Assembly: GCA_049306275.1 (NCBI GenBank)
Contig: JBAQQB010000197.1
Span: forward strand, 140,342 to 204,341
Length of the DNA: 64,000 nt
From: JADJTT01 sp049306275
GTDB lineage: Bacteria; Bacteroidota; Bacteroidia; Chitinophagales; Saprospiraceae
Direction of reading: 5' to 3'
Below are positions 1-8,343 of this stretch, piece by piece. A program made the translations under genes and the position numbers. The notes below the pieces were generated by a model. It was given only the letters and a program-made list of their open reading frames with translations, had not been told where the DNA came from and searched no databases. Within the stretch, counting starts at the first letter, position 1. Each line of letters starts with the position of its first letter.

Positions 1-263
1 TGGCCGGCGCCGCTTCCGATCCCGCTGCACAGCAGATGTTGTCGCGCTTGCTTGAGTTCTTTGGCCGCGCCCTCGGCCCCGTCATCAACCTCATCGACCC
101 CGACGCCATCGTGATCGGCGGCGGAGTGGGGAATATAGATTTGTTGTACATGGAAGGTCCCAAAGAGGTGGCGAAGCACATCTTCAACCACGAGTTCACC
201 ACGCCCATCCTCAAGCCCGTGCTGGGGGACAGTGCGGGGGTGTTTGGGGCGGCGGCTTTATAA
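1..263 (+). CDS. ROK family sugar kinase, C-terminal end (partial)
   Basis: This is the 3' end of a ROK-family protein (glucokinase, fructokinase or N-acetylmannosamine kinase type, or the related regulators). The frame is already open at the window edge, so the start and the DxGxT phosphate-binding motif lie outside and only about 87 codons are visible. What can be seen is the last part of the ROK fold: 'DPDAIVIGGGVG' and then the closing 'GDSAGVFGAAAL', which matches the usual ROK ending where a Gly/Ala-rich helix closes the nucleotide site. The substrate cannot be told from this piece. It runs towards the small lipoprotein gene on the other strand, with a gap of only 3 bases. Confidence 0.85.
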   Translation, partial: AGAASDPAAQQMLSRLLEFFGRALGPVINLIDPDAIVIGGGVGNIDLLYMEGPKEVAKHIFNHEFTTPILKPVLGDSAGVFGAAAL

Positions 264-266
264 TCT

Positions 267-626
267 TTATTCGCCAAAATAGGAAGGGCCTTTCCAAACG
301 TATTTTTTACAACACTTCTTTTCCTGAAAGTCCAGGTAAGGCGGTTCGAAGTAGTTGATTTGCGTCCCGTCGTAGGCAAAAACAGGGGGCAGGCTGGACA
401 TGATAGGGTTGTAGTATTCGAAATAATATTCCCCTTCAAATTTGTACCGCATCCATGCCCCCAGATCCAGGCCTGACATCGAATCCGACTCAATTTTGGC
501 TTCATCCTCCGCAATTCTGGTTTTCAGCCAGGCGGGAATCTCGTCCTGGGGCAGGAGCAGGTTATCCTTGCCGCAGGAGATGAGGATCACAGATAGTGTG
601 AAAGCTAATGCAATAATCTTTTTCAT
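267..626 (-). CDS. small lipoprotein of unknown function
   Basis: A 119-residue protein that begins with a clear lipoprotein signal: two lysines, a hydrophobic stretch and the lipobox 'ILISC' with the lipidated cysteine near residue 18. The mature part is acidic at first and rich in aromatic residues later (Y-E-G-E-Y-Y-F-E-Y-Y), and ends with a Cys-Cys pair ('KKCCKKYVW'). I do not recognise a family. It should be anchored in a membrane facing the periplasm or the cell surface. It stands alone, convergent with the ROK gene, and its upstream side is the repeat-rich gap at 627-915. Confidence 0.6.
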   Translation of the reverse strand: MKKIIALAFTLSVILISCGKDNLLLPQDEIPAWLKTRIAEDEAKIESDSMSGLDLGAWMRYKFEGEYYFEYYNPIMSSLPPVFAYDGTQINYFEPPYLDFQEKKCCKKYVWKGPSYFGE

Positions 627-703
627 GCGTTTTGATTCAGTTAGGGATTGTTCCGGTAAAAAGGGTTGTTCTGGAAGTAAATTCCAGATTTGAAGCAGCC
701 CTG

Positions 704-731
704 ATGTAGTGTCGAAGTCCCCTTCGACACA
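704..731 (+). repeat. REP-like palindromic repeat, copy 1
   Basis: A 28-base element whose core is a perfect 9-bp stem (GTGTCGAAG / CTTCGACAC) around a short loop. A second copy lies in the opposite orientation at 790-817, matching at 26 of 28 positions. The pair is separated by 58 bases inside a 289-base gap (627-915) that holds no gene I can support. The arrangement, two palindromic units facing each other, is like REP doublets (REPINs). The link to such elements is inference. Confidence 0.6.
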
Positions 732-789
732 TGTTCAGCCTACCCTGGATATAAGGTAAATGCTGGAAATTCTCTGCACCCGGGCGCTT

Positions 790-817
790 TGTGTCGAAGA
801 GGACTTCGAAACTACAT
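790..817 (-). repeat. REP-like palindromic repeat, copy 2 (inverted)
   Basis: The inverted partner of the repeat at 704-731: read on the minus strand it differs from copy 1 at only two positions and again forms a short hairpin around TCGAAG/CTTCGA. Together the two copies could also fold into one long cruciform. Nothing suggests a role for the neighbouring icmF or lipoprotein genes. Confidence 0.6.
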
Positions 818-860
818 TTTCCAAATCGGGAAGTAATTTTCGCAAGAGTCCTTAGGACTT

Positions 861-900
861 ATGTTCAGTTCTCAGTTAAATCGAACTGAAAACTGAACAT
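861..900. repeat. long inverted repeat made of short words, downstream of icmF
   Basis: Two 17-base arms (861-877 and 884-900) built from the words GTTCAGTT / CTCAGTT pair with one mismatch around a 6-base loop (AAATCG). It lies 16 bases past the icmF stop on the minus strand, so it may end or protect that transcript, but no U-run follows it. A second small palindrome (AGTCCTTAGGACT) sits just beyond it at about 847-859. Confidence 0.55.
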
Positions 901-915
901 TAAAAACTGAAGACT

Positions 916-3900
916 TTACATATTCCTCCGATACTGCCCGCCCACCTCGTACAGCGCATTGGTGATCTGGCCGAGGGTGCAGTACTTCACCGTTTCCACG
1001 AGTTGATCAAACAGGTTTTCATTGCGTATGGCGGCCAGCTGCAGGTCGCGCAATGACTGTTTGCCCTTGTCGCCGCTGGCTTTGTGCAGGTTTTTGACCG
1101 TGCCGATCTGGTATTCCTTTTCCTCTTTGGTAGAACGGATCACTTCCTGCGGCAGGATGGTCGGCGAGCCTTCCTTGCTGAGGAAGGTGTTGACGCCGAT
1201 GATGGGCAGGTCGCCGTTGTGCTTGAGGGTTTCGTAGTAGAGGCTTTCCTCCTGGATCTTGCCGCGCTGGTACATCGTCTCCATGGCGCCGAGCACGCCG
1301 CCGCGCTCGGTGATGCGGTCGAATTCGCTGAGCACGGCTTCTTCGACCAGATCGGTCAGCTCTTCGATGATGAAGGAGCCCTGCATGGGGTTTTCGTTTT
1401 TCGCCAGCCCCAGCTCGTGGTTGATGATGAGCTGGATGGCCATGGCGCGGCGCACGCTCTCCTCGGTAGGCGTAGTGATAGCCTCGTCGTAGGCGTTGGT
1501 GTGCAGGGAGTTACAGTTGTCGTAGATGGCGTAGAGCGCCTGCAGCGTGGTGCGGATGTCGTTGAAGGCGATCTCCTGGGCGTGCAGGGAGCGGCCGGAG
1601 GTCTGGATATGGTATTTGAGCTTCTGCGAGCGCTCGTTGGCGTTGTACTTGTACTTCATGGCCTTGGCCCAGAGGCGGCGCGCCACGCGGCCGATCACGG
1701 CGTATTCGGGGTCGACGCCGTTGGAGAAGAAAAACGACAGGTTGGGCGCGAAGTCGTCGATGTGCATGCCGCGGGAGAGGTAGTACTCGACGAAGGTGAA
1801 GGCGTTGGCCAGGGTGAATGCGAGCTGCGAAATGGGGTTGGCGCCCGCCTCCGCGATGTGGTAGCCGGAGATCGACACCGAGTAGAAGTTCCGCACCTTA
1901 TGGTCGATGAAGTAGGCCTGCACGTCGCCCATGAGGCGCAGGGAGAATTCGGTTGAGAAAATGCAGGTATTCTGGGCCTGGTCTTCTTTCAGGATGTCGG
2001 CCTGCACGGTGCCGCGCACGGACTGGAGGGCGCGGGCCTTGCATTCGTTGTAGATAGCCGGTTCGAGCACCTGGTCGCCGGTGATGCCCAGGAGCAGGAG
2101 GCCCAGGCCGGTGTTGCCCTCGGGCAGTTCGCCGTGGTAGGCGGGCCGTTCGAGGCCGCGGTCGTCGTAGCGCTCTTTCAGCTTGGCTTCCACGAGGTGT
2201 TCGAGGCCGTGCTCGCGGATGTATTTCTCACACTGCTGGTCGATGGCGGCGTTCATGAAGAAAGCGCAGATGGTGGCAGCCGGACCGTTGATGGTCATCG
2301 ACACAGATGTTTTTGGGTCGCAAAGGTCGAAGCCGGAGTAGAGCTTCTTGGCGTCGTCGAGGCAGCACACGCTCACGCCCGAGTTGCCGATCTTGCCGTA
2401 GATGTCGGGCCGGTAGTCGGGGTCTTCGCCGTAGAGGGTCACGCTATCGAAGGCCGTGGAGAGGCGCACGGCGGGCATGCCCAGCGACACGTAGTGGAAG
2501 CGGCGGTTGGTGCGCTCTGGGCCGCCTTCGCCCGCGAACATGCGCGTGGGGTCTTCCTCCTCGCGCTTGAACGGGAACACCCCGGCGGTGAAGGGGAATT
2601 CGCCCGGAACGTTCTCTTGCAGGCTCCAGCTCACGATCTCGCCCCAGTCCTTGTATTTGGGCATTGCCACTTTGGGGATTCGGGTATGAGAGAGTGATAC
2701 CGTGAAAGGTTTGACCTTGAACTCCCGGCCGCGCACCTCGTAGACGAACTCATGCCCGGCATAATTGGCTTTCTTGGCCGCCCAGGTCTCCAGAATGCGT
2801 TTGGCCTGCCCGTCGAGGTCTTTTTCCAGGTCGTTGTAGGCGGCCTTCAGGCTTGGCAAGGCAGCGTCGTTGGGATTGTGTGAGCGGAGGAGGTCGATCG
2901 ACTGTTTGAGGCCGAAAAGCTTGCGGGCGAGGTCTGATTGCTTTTCCACCCAGACATCGTAGTTGCGGTTGTTTTCCGATATTTCAGAAAGATAGCGGGT
3001 GCGGCTGGGCGGGATGATATAGATCTTCTGGCTCATCTCGTCGGTAGCCTCGAAGTGGGAGTGGAAGTCGATGCCTGTTTTTTCGGCGATCGTGTGCATG
3101 ACCCGGATATATAGCTGGTTCATACCCGGGTCGTTGAACTGGGAGGCGATGGTGCCGAAGACGGGCATGTTTTCCAATGGCTGGTCCCACAGCTGGTGGT
3201 TGCGCTGGAACTGTTTGCGCACGTCGCGCAGGGCGTCGAGGGCCCCTCGTTTGTCGAACTTGTTGAGCGCGATGATATCGGCGAAGTCGAGCATGTCGAT
3301 CTTTTCCAGCTGGGTGGCGGCGCCGTATTCGGGCGTCATGACGTAGAGGGCGAGGTCGGAGTGGTCGATGATCTCGGTGTCCGATTGCCCGATCCCGGAG
3401 GTTTCGAGGATGATGAGGTCGAAAGCCGCGGCTTTGAGCACCTGAAGGGCGGATTGCACGTGCCGCGAGAGGGCCAGGTTGGACTGGCGGGTGGCCAATG
3501 AGCGCATGTAGACCCTGGGGTTGTAGACCGAGTTCATGCGGATGCGGTCGCCGAGCAGGGCCCCGCCGGTCTTGCGTTTGGAGGGGTCGACGGAGACCAC
3601 CGCGATGGTTTTGTCATGGAAGTCGAGGAGGAATCGGCGCACCAGCTCGTCGACGAGGCTGGACTTGCCAGCGCCGCCGGTGCCGGTGATACCGAGCACG
3701 GGAACCATGTGGGGCTTGAGGTTGGGCCGGAGATCCTGGTCGAACAGATCGGGGTTGTTTTCGGCGATAGAGATGAGGCGGGCAATGGCGCCGGGTTCTC
3801 TTTTCAGGAAATGCTTCACCTCACCATTGGCGTTGAAGCCGACGGGGAAGTCGCATTGTTTGAGCACATCGTTGATCATGCCCTGGAGGCCCATGCGACG

Positions 3901-4281
3901 GCCGTCGTCGGGCGAGTAGATGCGGTGGATGCCGTAGGCATGCAATTCTTCGATCTCATCGGGGAGGATGGTGCCACCGCCTCCGCCGAAAATTTTGATA
4001 TGGGCGGCGCCATTTTCCTTGAGGAGGTCGTGCATGTACTTGAAAAATTCGATATGCCCGCCCTGGTAGGAGGTGATGGCGATGCCCTGGACGTCTTCCT
4101 GGATGGCGGTCTGGACGATTTCCTGCACGGAGCGGTTGTGGCCGAGGTGGATGATCTCTGCGCCCGAGCTCTGCATGATGCGGCGCATGATGTTGATAGC
4201 GGCGTCGTGTCCGTCGAACAAAGAGGCAGCTGTGACGATGCGGACCTTATTCTTGGGCTGATAAGGAACAACTGGGTGCAT
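916..4281 (-). CDS. icmF: fused isobutyryl-CoA mutase / G-protein chaperone (IcmF)
   Basis: A 1,121-residue adenosylcobalamin enzyme that interconverts isobutyryl-CoA and n-butyryl-CoA, with its GTPase repair chaperone built in. Domain order is that of IcmF: an N-terminal B12 domain (residues 10-145, cobalt-ligating His in 'FDGHDAA' near residue 25), a MeaB-type G domain (Walker A 'GITGTGGAGKSS' at about 197-208, NKxD near 340), a linker, then the TIM-barrel mutase domain from about 560. Two residues that decide substrate point to isobutyryl-CoA and not methylmalonyl-CoA: Phe (about 595, 'RRFHY') where methylmalonyl-CoA mutase has Tyr, and Gln (about 770, 'EDQAQN') where it has the carboxylate-binding Arg. 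The length is usual for IcmF. Some IcmFs also act on pivalyl- or isovaleryl-CoA. It stands alone, divergent from the gene at 4474. Confidence 0.93.
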   Translation of the reverse strand: MHPVVPYQPKNKVRIVTAASLFDGHDAAINIMRRIMQSSGAEIIHLGHNRSVQEIVQTAIQEDVQGIAITSYQGGHIEFFKYMHDLLKENGAAHIKIFGGGGGTILPDEIEELHAYGIHRIYSPDDGRRMGLQGMINDVLKQCDFPVGFNANGEVKHFLKREPGAIARLISIAENNPDLFDQDLRPNLKPHMVPVLGITGTGGAGKSSLVDELVRRFLLDFHDKTIAVVSVDPSKRKTGGALLGDRIRMNSVYNPRVYMRSLATRQSNLALSRHVQSALQVLKAAAFDLIILETSGIGQSDTEIIDHSDLALYVMTPEYGAATQLEKIDMLDFADIIALNKFDKRGALDALRDVRKQFQRNHQLWDQPLENMPVFGTIASQFNDPGMNQLYIRVMHTIAEKTGIDFHSHFEATDEMSQKIYIIPPSRTRYLSEISENNRNYDVWVEKQSDLARKLFGLKQSIDLLRSHNPNDAALPSLKAAYNDLEKDLDGQAKRILETWAAKKANYAGHEFVYEVRGREFKVKPFTVSLSHTRIPKVAMPKYKDWGEIVSWSLQENVPGEFPFTAGVFPFKREEEDPTRMFAGEGGPERTNRRFHYVSLGMPAVRLSTAFDSVTLYGEDPDYRPDIYGKIGNSGVSVCCLDDAKKLYSGFDLCDPKTSVSMTINGPAATICAFFMNAAIDQQCEKYIREHGLEHLVEAKLKERYDDRGLERPAYHGELPEGNTGLGLLLLGITGDQVLEPAIYNECKARALQSVRGTVQADILKEDQAQNTCIFSTEFSLRLMGDVQAYFIDHKVRNFYSVSISGYHIAEAGANPISQLAFTLANAFTFVEYYLSRGMHIDDFAPNLSFFFSNGVDPEYAVIGRVARRLWAKAMKYKYNANERSQKLKYHIQTSGRSLHAQEIAFNDIRTTLQALYAIYDNCNSLHTNAYDEAITTPTEESVRRAMAIQLIINHELGLAKNENPMQGSFIIEELTDLVEEAVLSEFDRITERGGVLGAMETMYQRGKIQEESLYYETLKHNGDLPIIGVNTFLSKEGSPTILPQEVIRSTKEEKEYQIGTVKNLHKASGDKGKQSLRDLQLAAIRNENLFDQLVETVKYCTLGQITNALYEVGGQYRRNM

Positions 4282-4473
4282 AAAGGTTCTATTTGGTCTG
4301 CTTTAAACAATTCAGGGCCAAAAAGGCTCATTGGGCGGGGTAAATATAGGGAAATTAACAGACGGGATGCCGACAAAAATTTGGTTAAACAGGGGTGTGG
4401 ATATTGGAAATTGTAAAATAAACAAGCAAGTTTGTTCCGAAAGCTGAACAAAAGAAATGTTTTAATACCTTTA

Positions 4474-4917
4474 ATGAGAAAACGCAACACCGTGAAAACG
4501 ATTCCCTTCTTTCTGATGATTTTTCTCCCCTTTCTTGCACAGGCCCAATTTACCGGGTCGGAGAAGGGCGGTGGCCTGACAGTCATCGTCACCGATGGCA
4601 CTTTCAATTCCAAACATGCTCCTCAGCGCAAACCCGGCGGCAAGTTTTCGGATCCCATCCGCCCGATCGGCATGATGGAGGCCATTCAGGCAGGCGCTTT
4701 CGTAGAAAGGCCTGATTTTGGCAAAGCAGGTTTCATCCTGATTTTCTGCGTAAACGACTCCGTAGGTGGAAAACAGGGTACCCTGATCGTGAATGGCGAA
4801 GAATACAAGGGCATTTACCGCTTGATCCGCCAGAAAATGAGTCTCGACGAGGAAATTCCGCCGGGCATGGCCCCTTATCGCCTGGGGGGGACGGTTTTCT
4901 TTTTGGGGATTTCTTAA
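4474..4917 (+). CDS. small secreted protein of unknown function
   Basis: A 147-residue protein with a signal peptide ('IPFFLMIFLPFLAQAQ', cleavage after AQA expected near residue 24), so it is exported. The mature part is small and probably beta-rich: it has 'GGLTVIVTDGTFNSK' and 'GKQGTLIVNGEEYKGIYR' type strands. I do not recognise a family. The frame stays open upstream to 4432, but the ATG at 4474 places the charged n-region right before the hydrophobic core. A GTG at 4492 (giving MKTIPFF) is also possible. It is followed by a strong terminator at 4922. Confidence 0.65.
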   Translation: MRKRNTVKTIPFFLMIFLPFLAQAQFTGSEKGGGLTVIVTDGTFNSKHAPQRKPGGKFSDPIRPIGMMEAIQAGAFVERPDFGKAGFILIFCVNDSVGGKQGTLIVNGEEYKGIYRLIRQKMSLDEEIPPGMAPYRLGGTVFFLGIS

Positions 4918-4921
4918 ATAT

Positions 4922-4959
4922 TGAGGGGAGGAGCGCGAGGCCCCTCCCCTCAGTTTTTT
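4922..4959. terminator. bidirectional intrinsic terminator
   Basis: A perfect 10-bp GC-rich stem (TGAGGGGAGG at 4922-4931, CCTCCCCTCA at 4943-4952) is followed on the plus strand by GTTTTTTA. It ends the plus-strand gene at 4917. The T-run touches the stop codon of the tricorn-type gene coming from the other side, and the hairpin lies just after that stop as well, so it may serve both convergent genes. Confidence 0.8.
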
Positions 4960-7900
4960 ATTTCACCCGGTCCTCCCTCGCGGGGGTCTTGGGATGGATT
5001 GGCCCTTTTTCCTTGATGCTTTTCATGATTTCCTGAATTGCTTTTTCAAGCTGGGGGTCCACTCCTTTTGCCAGGGAGCTGGGGTCTTCGATCACTTCGA
5101 TGTCGGGGTCCACGCCGTGGCCTTCTCTGAACCATTTACCATCGGGGTCGTACATCCGGAAGGTGGGCACGGTGACGCCGCCGTTGTCGATCAGGCCGGG
5201 CGCGCCGGAGATACCGATGAGGCCGCCCCAGGTGCGGGTGCCGATGAGCGGGCCGAGGCCTGCCTTGCGGAAATAGTCGGGGAAAGCGTCGCCGCCCGAC
5301 CCCGACCAGCCGTTAATGAGCATGGCCATGGAGCCAAAGTGGCCGACGGGCGGCCACTGCCAGTTTTTGCCGTCGCGCACGTCCCAATACGCCAGCGGCT
5401 TGCGGTTGAGCAGTTCGATGAAACGATCGGGTATCTGCCCGCCGTTGTTGAAGCGCTCGTCGACGATGAGACCTTCCTTGTGCCATTGGGCGTAAAACTG
5501 CCTGACCAACTCGTTCTGCCCGTCGATGCCCGTGCTCGGCACGTAGATGTAACCGATCTTTCCGCCCGAGGCTTCGTCGACTCGCTTGCGGTTGGCTTCG
5601 ATCCAGGCCAGGTTGCGCAGGCGGGTTTCGTCGGTCAGGGTATTGACTACCACCGTGCGGGTCCCGTCCATGGAGGCTTTGCCGTTCACGGTGAGTTCCA
5701 CGGTTTTGCCCGCCAGTCCTTCGAAGGCAGCCCAGGGGTCTGAATACTCATGCAGGGCGATGCCGTTGACGGCCAACACGTATTCTCCGGCCTTGACGTT
5801 GATGCCCGGTTCGTCGAGGGGCGAGCGCACCTCGTTGTCCCACTCCGCCCCGCGGATGATCTCCTTGATGCGGTAGTAGCCGTCTGCTTTCTCCCAGTTG
5901 ACGCCGAGGTAGCCCACAGCGCGTTGTTTGGGCATTTCCATATCGCCGCCGCCGCGGTAGGTGTGCGAGGCGTTGAGCTCACCGATGAGCTCGCCGATGA
6001 TGAAGTTCACGTCGTTGCGGGTCACGGCGTATTGGATCAGGTCGCCGTACTGTTTGCGCATGGCTGTCCAGTCGACGCCGTGCATGCCGGGGTCATAGAA
6101 GAAATCGCGCTCAAAACGCCAGGCGTCATTGAAAATCTGCACCCATTCTTCCCTGGGGTCGATGGTCGCTTCCATTTCGGCCAGCGGCAGCGTTTTTTCC
6201 ACCTTCTGATCGGGGTTGGGCTCGATGACGGCGAGTTGGCCATTTTGCATGACCAGCAGTTTCTTGCCATCTGCGCTCGGCACATAGTCGTCGACACCGG
6301 CGAGGATGGTCATTTCTTTTCTTTCCTTGAGGTCAAAAAACATAAGCGTGCCTTTGGCATCGGGAGTGCCCGTAGGCGGGAAGCGCAGGTAGAGCACTTT
6401 TCCTTCCAGGGCTTCCAGCTGCCAGAAATTGCCTGCCGCAAGGGGCAGGGTCACCAGGCGGCGTTCAAACTGGTCGAAATCGATCACCACCGGCTTGGTA
6501 TCCTCTTTCTTTTCCTCCTCTTTTTCGCCATTCCCTTCCGTAGGGGTATCGATTTTAAATGCGACCGTATCGTTTTCAGCAGCTACGGGCGAAGGCACGT
6601 CAGCGCGCAGGGCGATAGCTGCGAGCTGCGTAGCGTTGGGGTAGATCCAGGTATTGTCGAAGTCGCTGTATACGGGGGTGAAAGACCGGTTGGTGAGCAG
6701 GAAGAGGTATTGGCCGTCGGGGCTGAACGAGGGGAGAAGGTCGTTGTAGAAGCCCGAAGTAGCCTGCCGGGATTTCTTCTCATTGCTGTCGTAGATAAAA
6801 ATGGCATTGTTGCCGTTGTCAAGGCCGCGCCCGTAGGCCAGCCAGCGGCTGTCGGGCGACCACGAAGGCCTCCATTGTTGCAGGCCGCCTTCAAAAAGGC
6901 GAAGGTCCTGATCCACCTTCTCTACCGCATTGGTTTCCATGTTGTAGACCCGTATGGTCATGGTCTGGTCGACAAAGGCCATCTTTTTGGAGTCGGGCGA
7001 CCAGTAGATAGTGTACCGGAAGCCGGGGCCGAGCTGGGTCAGTTTTTTCTCCTTGTTGCCGTCTTTGAGGTCGCGCACGGTCAGTTCGTACTCTCCGCTC
7101 CTGTCGCTCCAATAGGCGATATAACGGCCGTCGGGCGACCAGGCCGGATGGCGCTCGGCTACGCCGGAGCTCTGGGTGAGGTTCTGGACGAAGCCTTTGG
7201 AGGCGGGTAGTGAAAACAGCTCGCCACGGGCTTGCAGCACGACGCGGTTACCATCGGGCGAGATGTGGCCGTTTTGCAGGTATTGCTCCACACTCTGTTT
7301 GCGCGGCTTCACAGTAGCCAGGTCGGTGACCACCTGGATATTCACCTCCTTGTATTTTTCGTCGCCGAGGTTGAGCAGGTAGAGTTTTCCACCCGCTTCG
7401 AAGACGATCTCGGAGGGCCCCATGGAGGGGAAATGGATGTCGAAATCCTTGAATTGGGTAACCTGTTTGGTCGTTTTGGCCTTGGTATCGTAGACCCAGA
7501 TATTGAAGCGCTGGTCGGCGCCGCGGTCGGAGAGGAAGTATATCTTGTCACCGGCCCACATGGGCAGCTCGTCATTTGCGACGTGGGCGGAGATATTCTG
7601 TGACTCGAGGGTGTTGAGGTCGAATATCCAGATATCGGCGGCGGTGCCGCCCCGGTAGCGCTTCCAGGTGCGGAATACGCGGCTCTTGTCGGTGAAGGCG
7701 ATCTTTTTGGCGTCGGGCGAAAGGCTTCCGAACTCGGCGTGCACCATGGGCAGTTTGGCGGGCAGCCCGCCGGAGGGCGATATGCGGTACATTTGCGACC
7801 AGCGTTGTTTGCCGCTTTCCATGCTGGAAGCGTAGAGCAGTTGCTTGCCGTCGGGGTACCAGTCGATAAGGCGGTCGCCCATGCCGTGGTGGGTTACGCG

Positions 7901-8197
7901 GATGGGCACACCGCCCTGGCTGGAGATGGAGTAGATATCGGAATTGCCGTCGTAGTTGCCGGAGAAAGCGATCTGTTTGCCGTCGGGCGAGAAACGCGGG
8001 AAGCTCTCCATGCCATCGGGAGAGCTCAGGCGGGAGGCTTGACCGCCAGTTTTGGGCGCGATCCAGATGTCGTCGCCGTAAACGAAAGTGATGTGGGTTT
8101 GGGAAACGTCGGGAAACTGGAAAAGGCGGGCATTGACCTGGGCCTGAAGGTCAGACAAGCCGGCCGCAAGAAGGAGTACTAGGAGAAGTGTTCTCAT
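4958..8197 (-). CDS. tricorn-type protease (WD40-like beta-propellers, PDZ, S41 core)
   Basis: A 1,079-residue secreted protease of the tricorn / S41 family, expected to cut peptides in the periplasm or outside the cell. The start at 8197 gives a good signal peptide ('LLLVLLLAAGLSDLQAQ'); the frame stays open to 8248, but that would bury the signal. Domains in order: a beta-propeller made of many TolB/WD40-like blades with the repeated theme 'SPDGKxIAF/Y' (about residues 30-570), an acidic Glu/Lys-rich linker ('GEKEEEKKEDTKP'), a tricorn C1 region, a PDZ domain (about 790-880), and the serine protease core with 'SGSGGDAFPDYF' holding the likely catalytic Ser. Such proteins are common in Bacteroidota. 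It ends tail to tail with the gene at 4474. Confidence 0.88.
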   Translation of the reverse strand: MRTLLLVLLLAAGLSDLQAQVNARLFQFPDVSQTHITFVYGDDIWIAPKTGGQASRLSSPDGMESFPRFSPDGKQIAFSGNYDGNSDIYSISSQGGVPIRVTHHGMGDRLIDWYPDGKQLLYASSMESGKQRWSQMYRISPSGGLPAKLPMVHAEFGSLSPDAKKIAFTDKSRVFRTWKRYRGGTAADIWIFDLNTLESQNISAHVANDELPMWAGDKIYFLSDRGADQRFNIWVYDTKAKTTKQVTQFKDFDIHFPSMGPSEIVFEAGGKLYLLNLGDEKYKEVNIQVVTDLATVKPRKQSVEQYLQNGHISPDGNRVVLQARGELFSLPASKGFVQNLTQSSGVAERHPAWSPDGRYIAYWSDRSGEYELTVRDLKDGNKEKKLTQLGPGFRYTIYWSPDSKKMAFVDQTMTIRVYNMETNAVEKVDQDLRLFEGGLQQWRPSWSPDSRWLAYGRGLDNGNNAIFIYDSNEKKSRQATSGFYNDLLPSFSPDGQYLFLLTNRSFTPVYSDFDNTWIYPNATQLAAIALRADVPSPVAAENDTVAFKIDTPTEGNGEKEEEKKEDTKPVVIDFDQFERRLVTLPLAAGNFWQLEALEGKVLYLRFPPTGTPDAKGTLMFFDLKERKEMTILAGVDDYVPSADGKKLLVMQNGQLAVIEPNPDQKVEKTLPLAEMEATIDPREEWVQIFNDAWRFERDFFYDPGMHGVDWTAMRKQYGDLIQYAVTRNDVNFIIGELIGELNASHTYRGGGDMEMPKQRAVGYLGVNWEKADGYYRIKEIIRGAEWDNEVRSPLDEPGINVKAGEYVLAVNGIALHEYSDPWAAFEGLAGKTVELTVNGKASMDGTRTVVVNTLTDETRLRNLAWIEANRKRVDEASGGKIGYIYVPSTGIDGQNELVRQFYAQWHKEGLIVDERFNNGGQIPDRFIELLNRKPLAYWDVRDGKNWQWPPVGHFGSMAMLINGWSGSGGDAFPDYFRKAGLGPLIGTRTWGGLIGISGAPGLIDNGGVTVPTFRMYDPDGKWFREGHGVDPDIEVIEDPSSLAKGVDPQLEKAIQEIMKSIKEKGPIHPKTPAREDRVK

Positions 8198-8313
8198 GGT
8201 GGGACAGTTATTTGGACAGAAAAAGAGGAAGTTAGGAAAAGAGGGCATGAATAGTTGGTTTAATCGCTAAAGGAGCGTCTTAGCTCCATGAATGTTGCAA
8301 ATCTTTAGACCTT

Positions 8314-8321
8314 TAATTTTG
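8314..8321 (+). promoter_or_regulatory. candidate -7 box (TAATTTTG) for the gene at 8344
   Basis: TAATTTTG fits the Bacteroidota TAnnTTTG box and lies 22 bases before the ATG. A TTG at 8295-8297 is the only -33 candidate, and its 16-base spacing is shorter than the usual 19-20, so this call rests mainly on the -7 box. A small hairpin (GGAGC/GCTCC, 8272-8287) lies upstream. Confidence 0.45.
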
Positions 8322-8343
8322 TTTGGGAAGAAAATGTGCGCGT

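Noticed and set aside
1084..1956. A 290-codon open frame antisense to icmF.
   Set aside because: Same reason: complement of a GC-rich gene with complete motifs.
5750..7210. A 486-codon open frame antisense to the tricorn-type protease.
   Set aside because: Mirrors the propeller repeats of the real gene; no start signal and no family resemblance.
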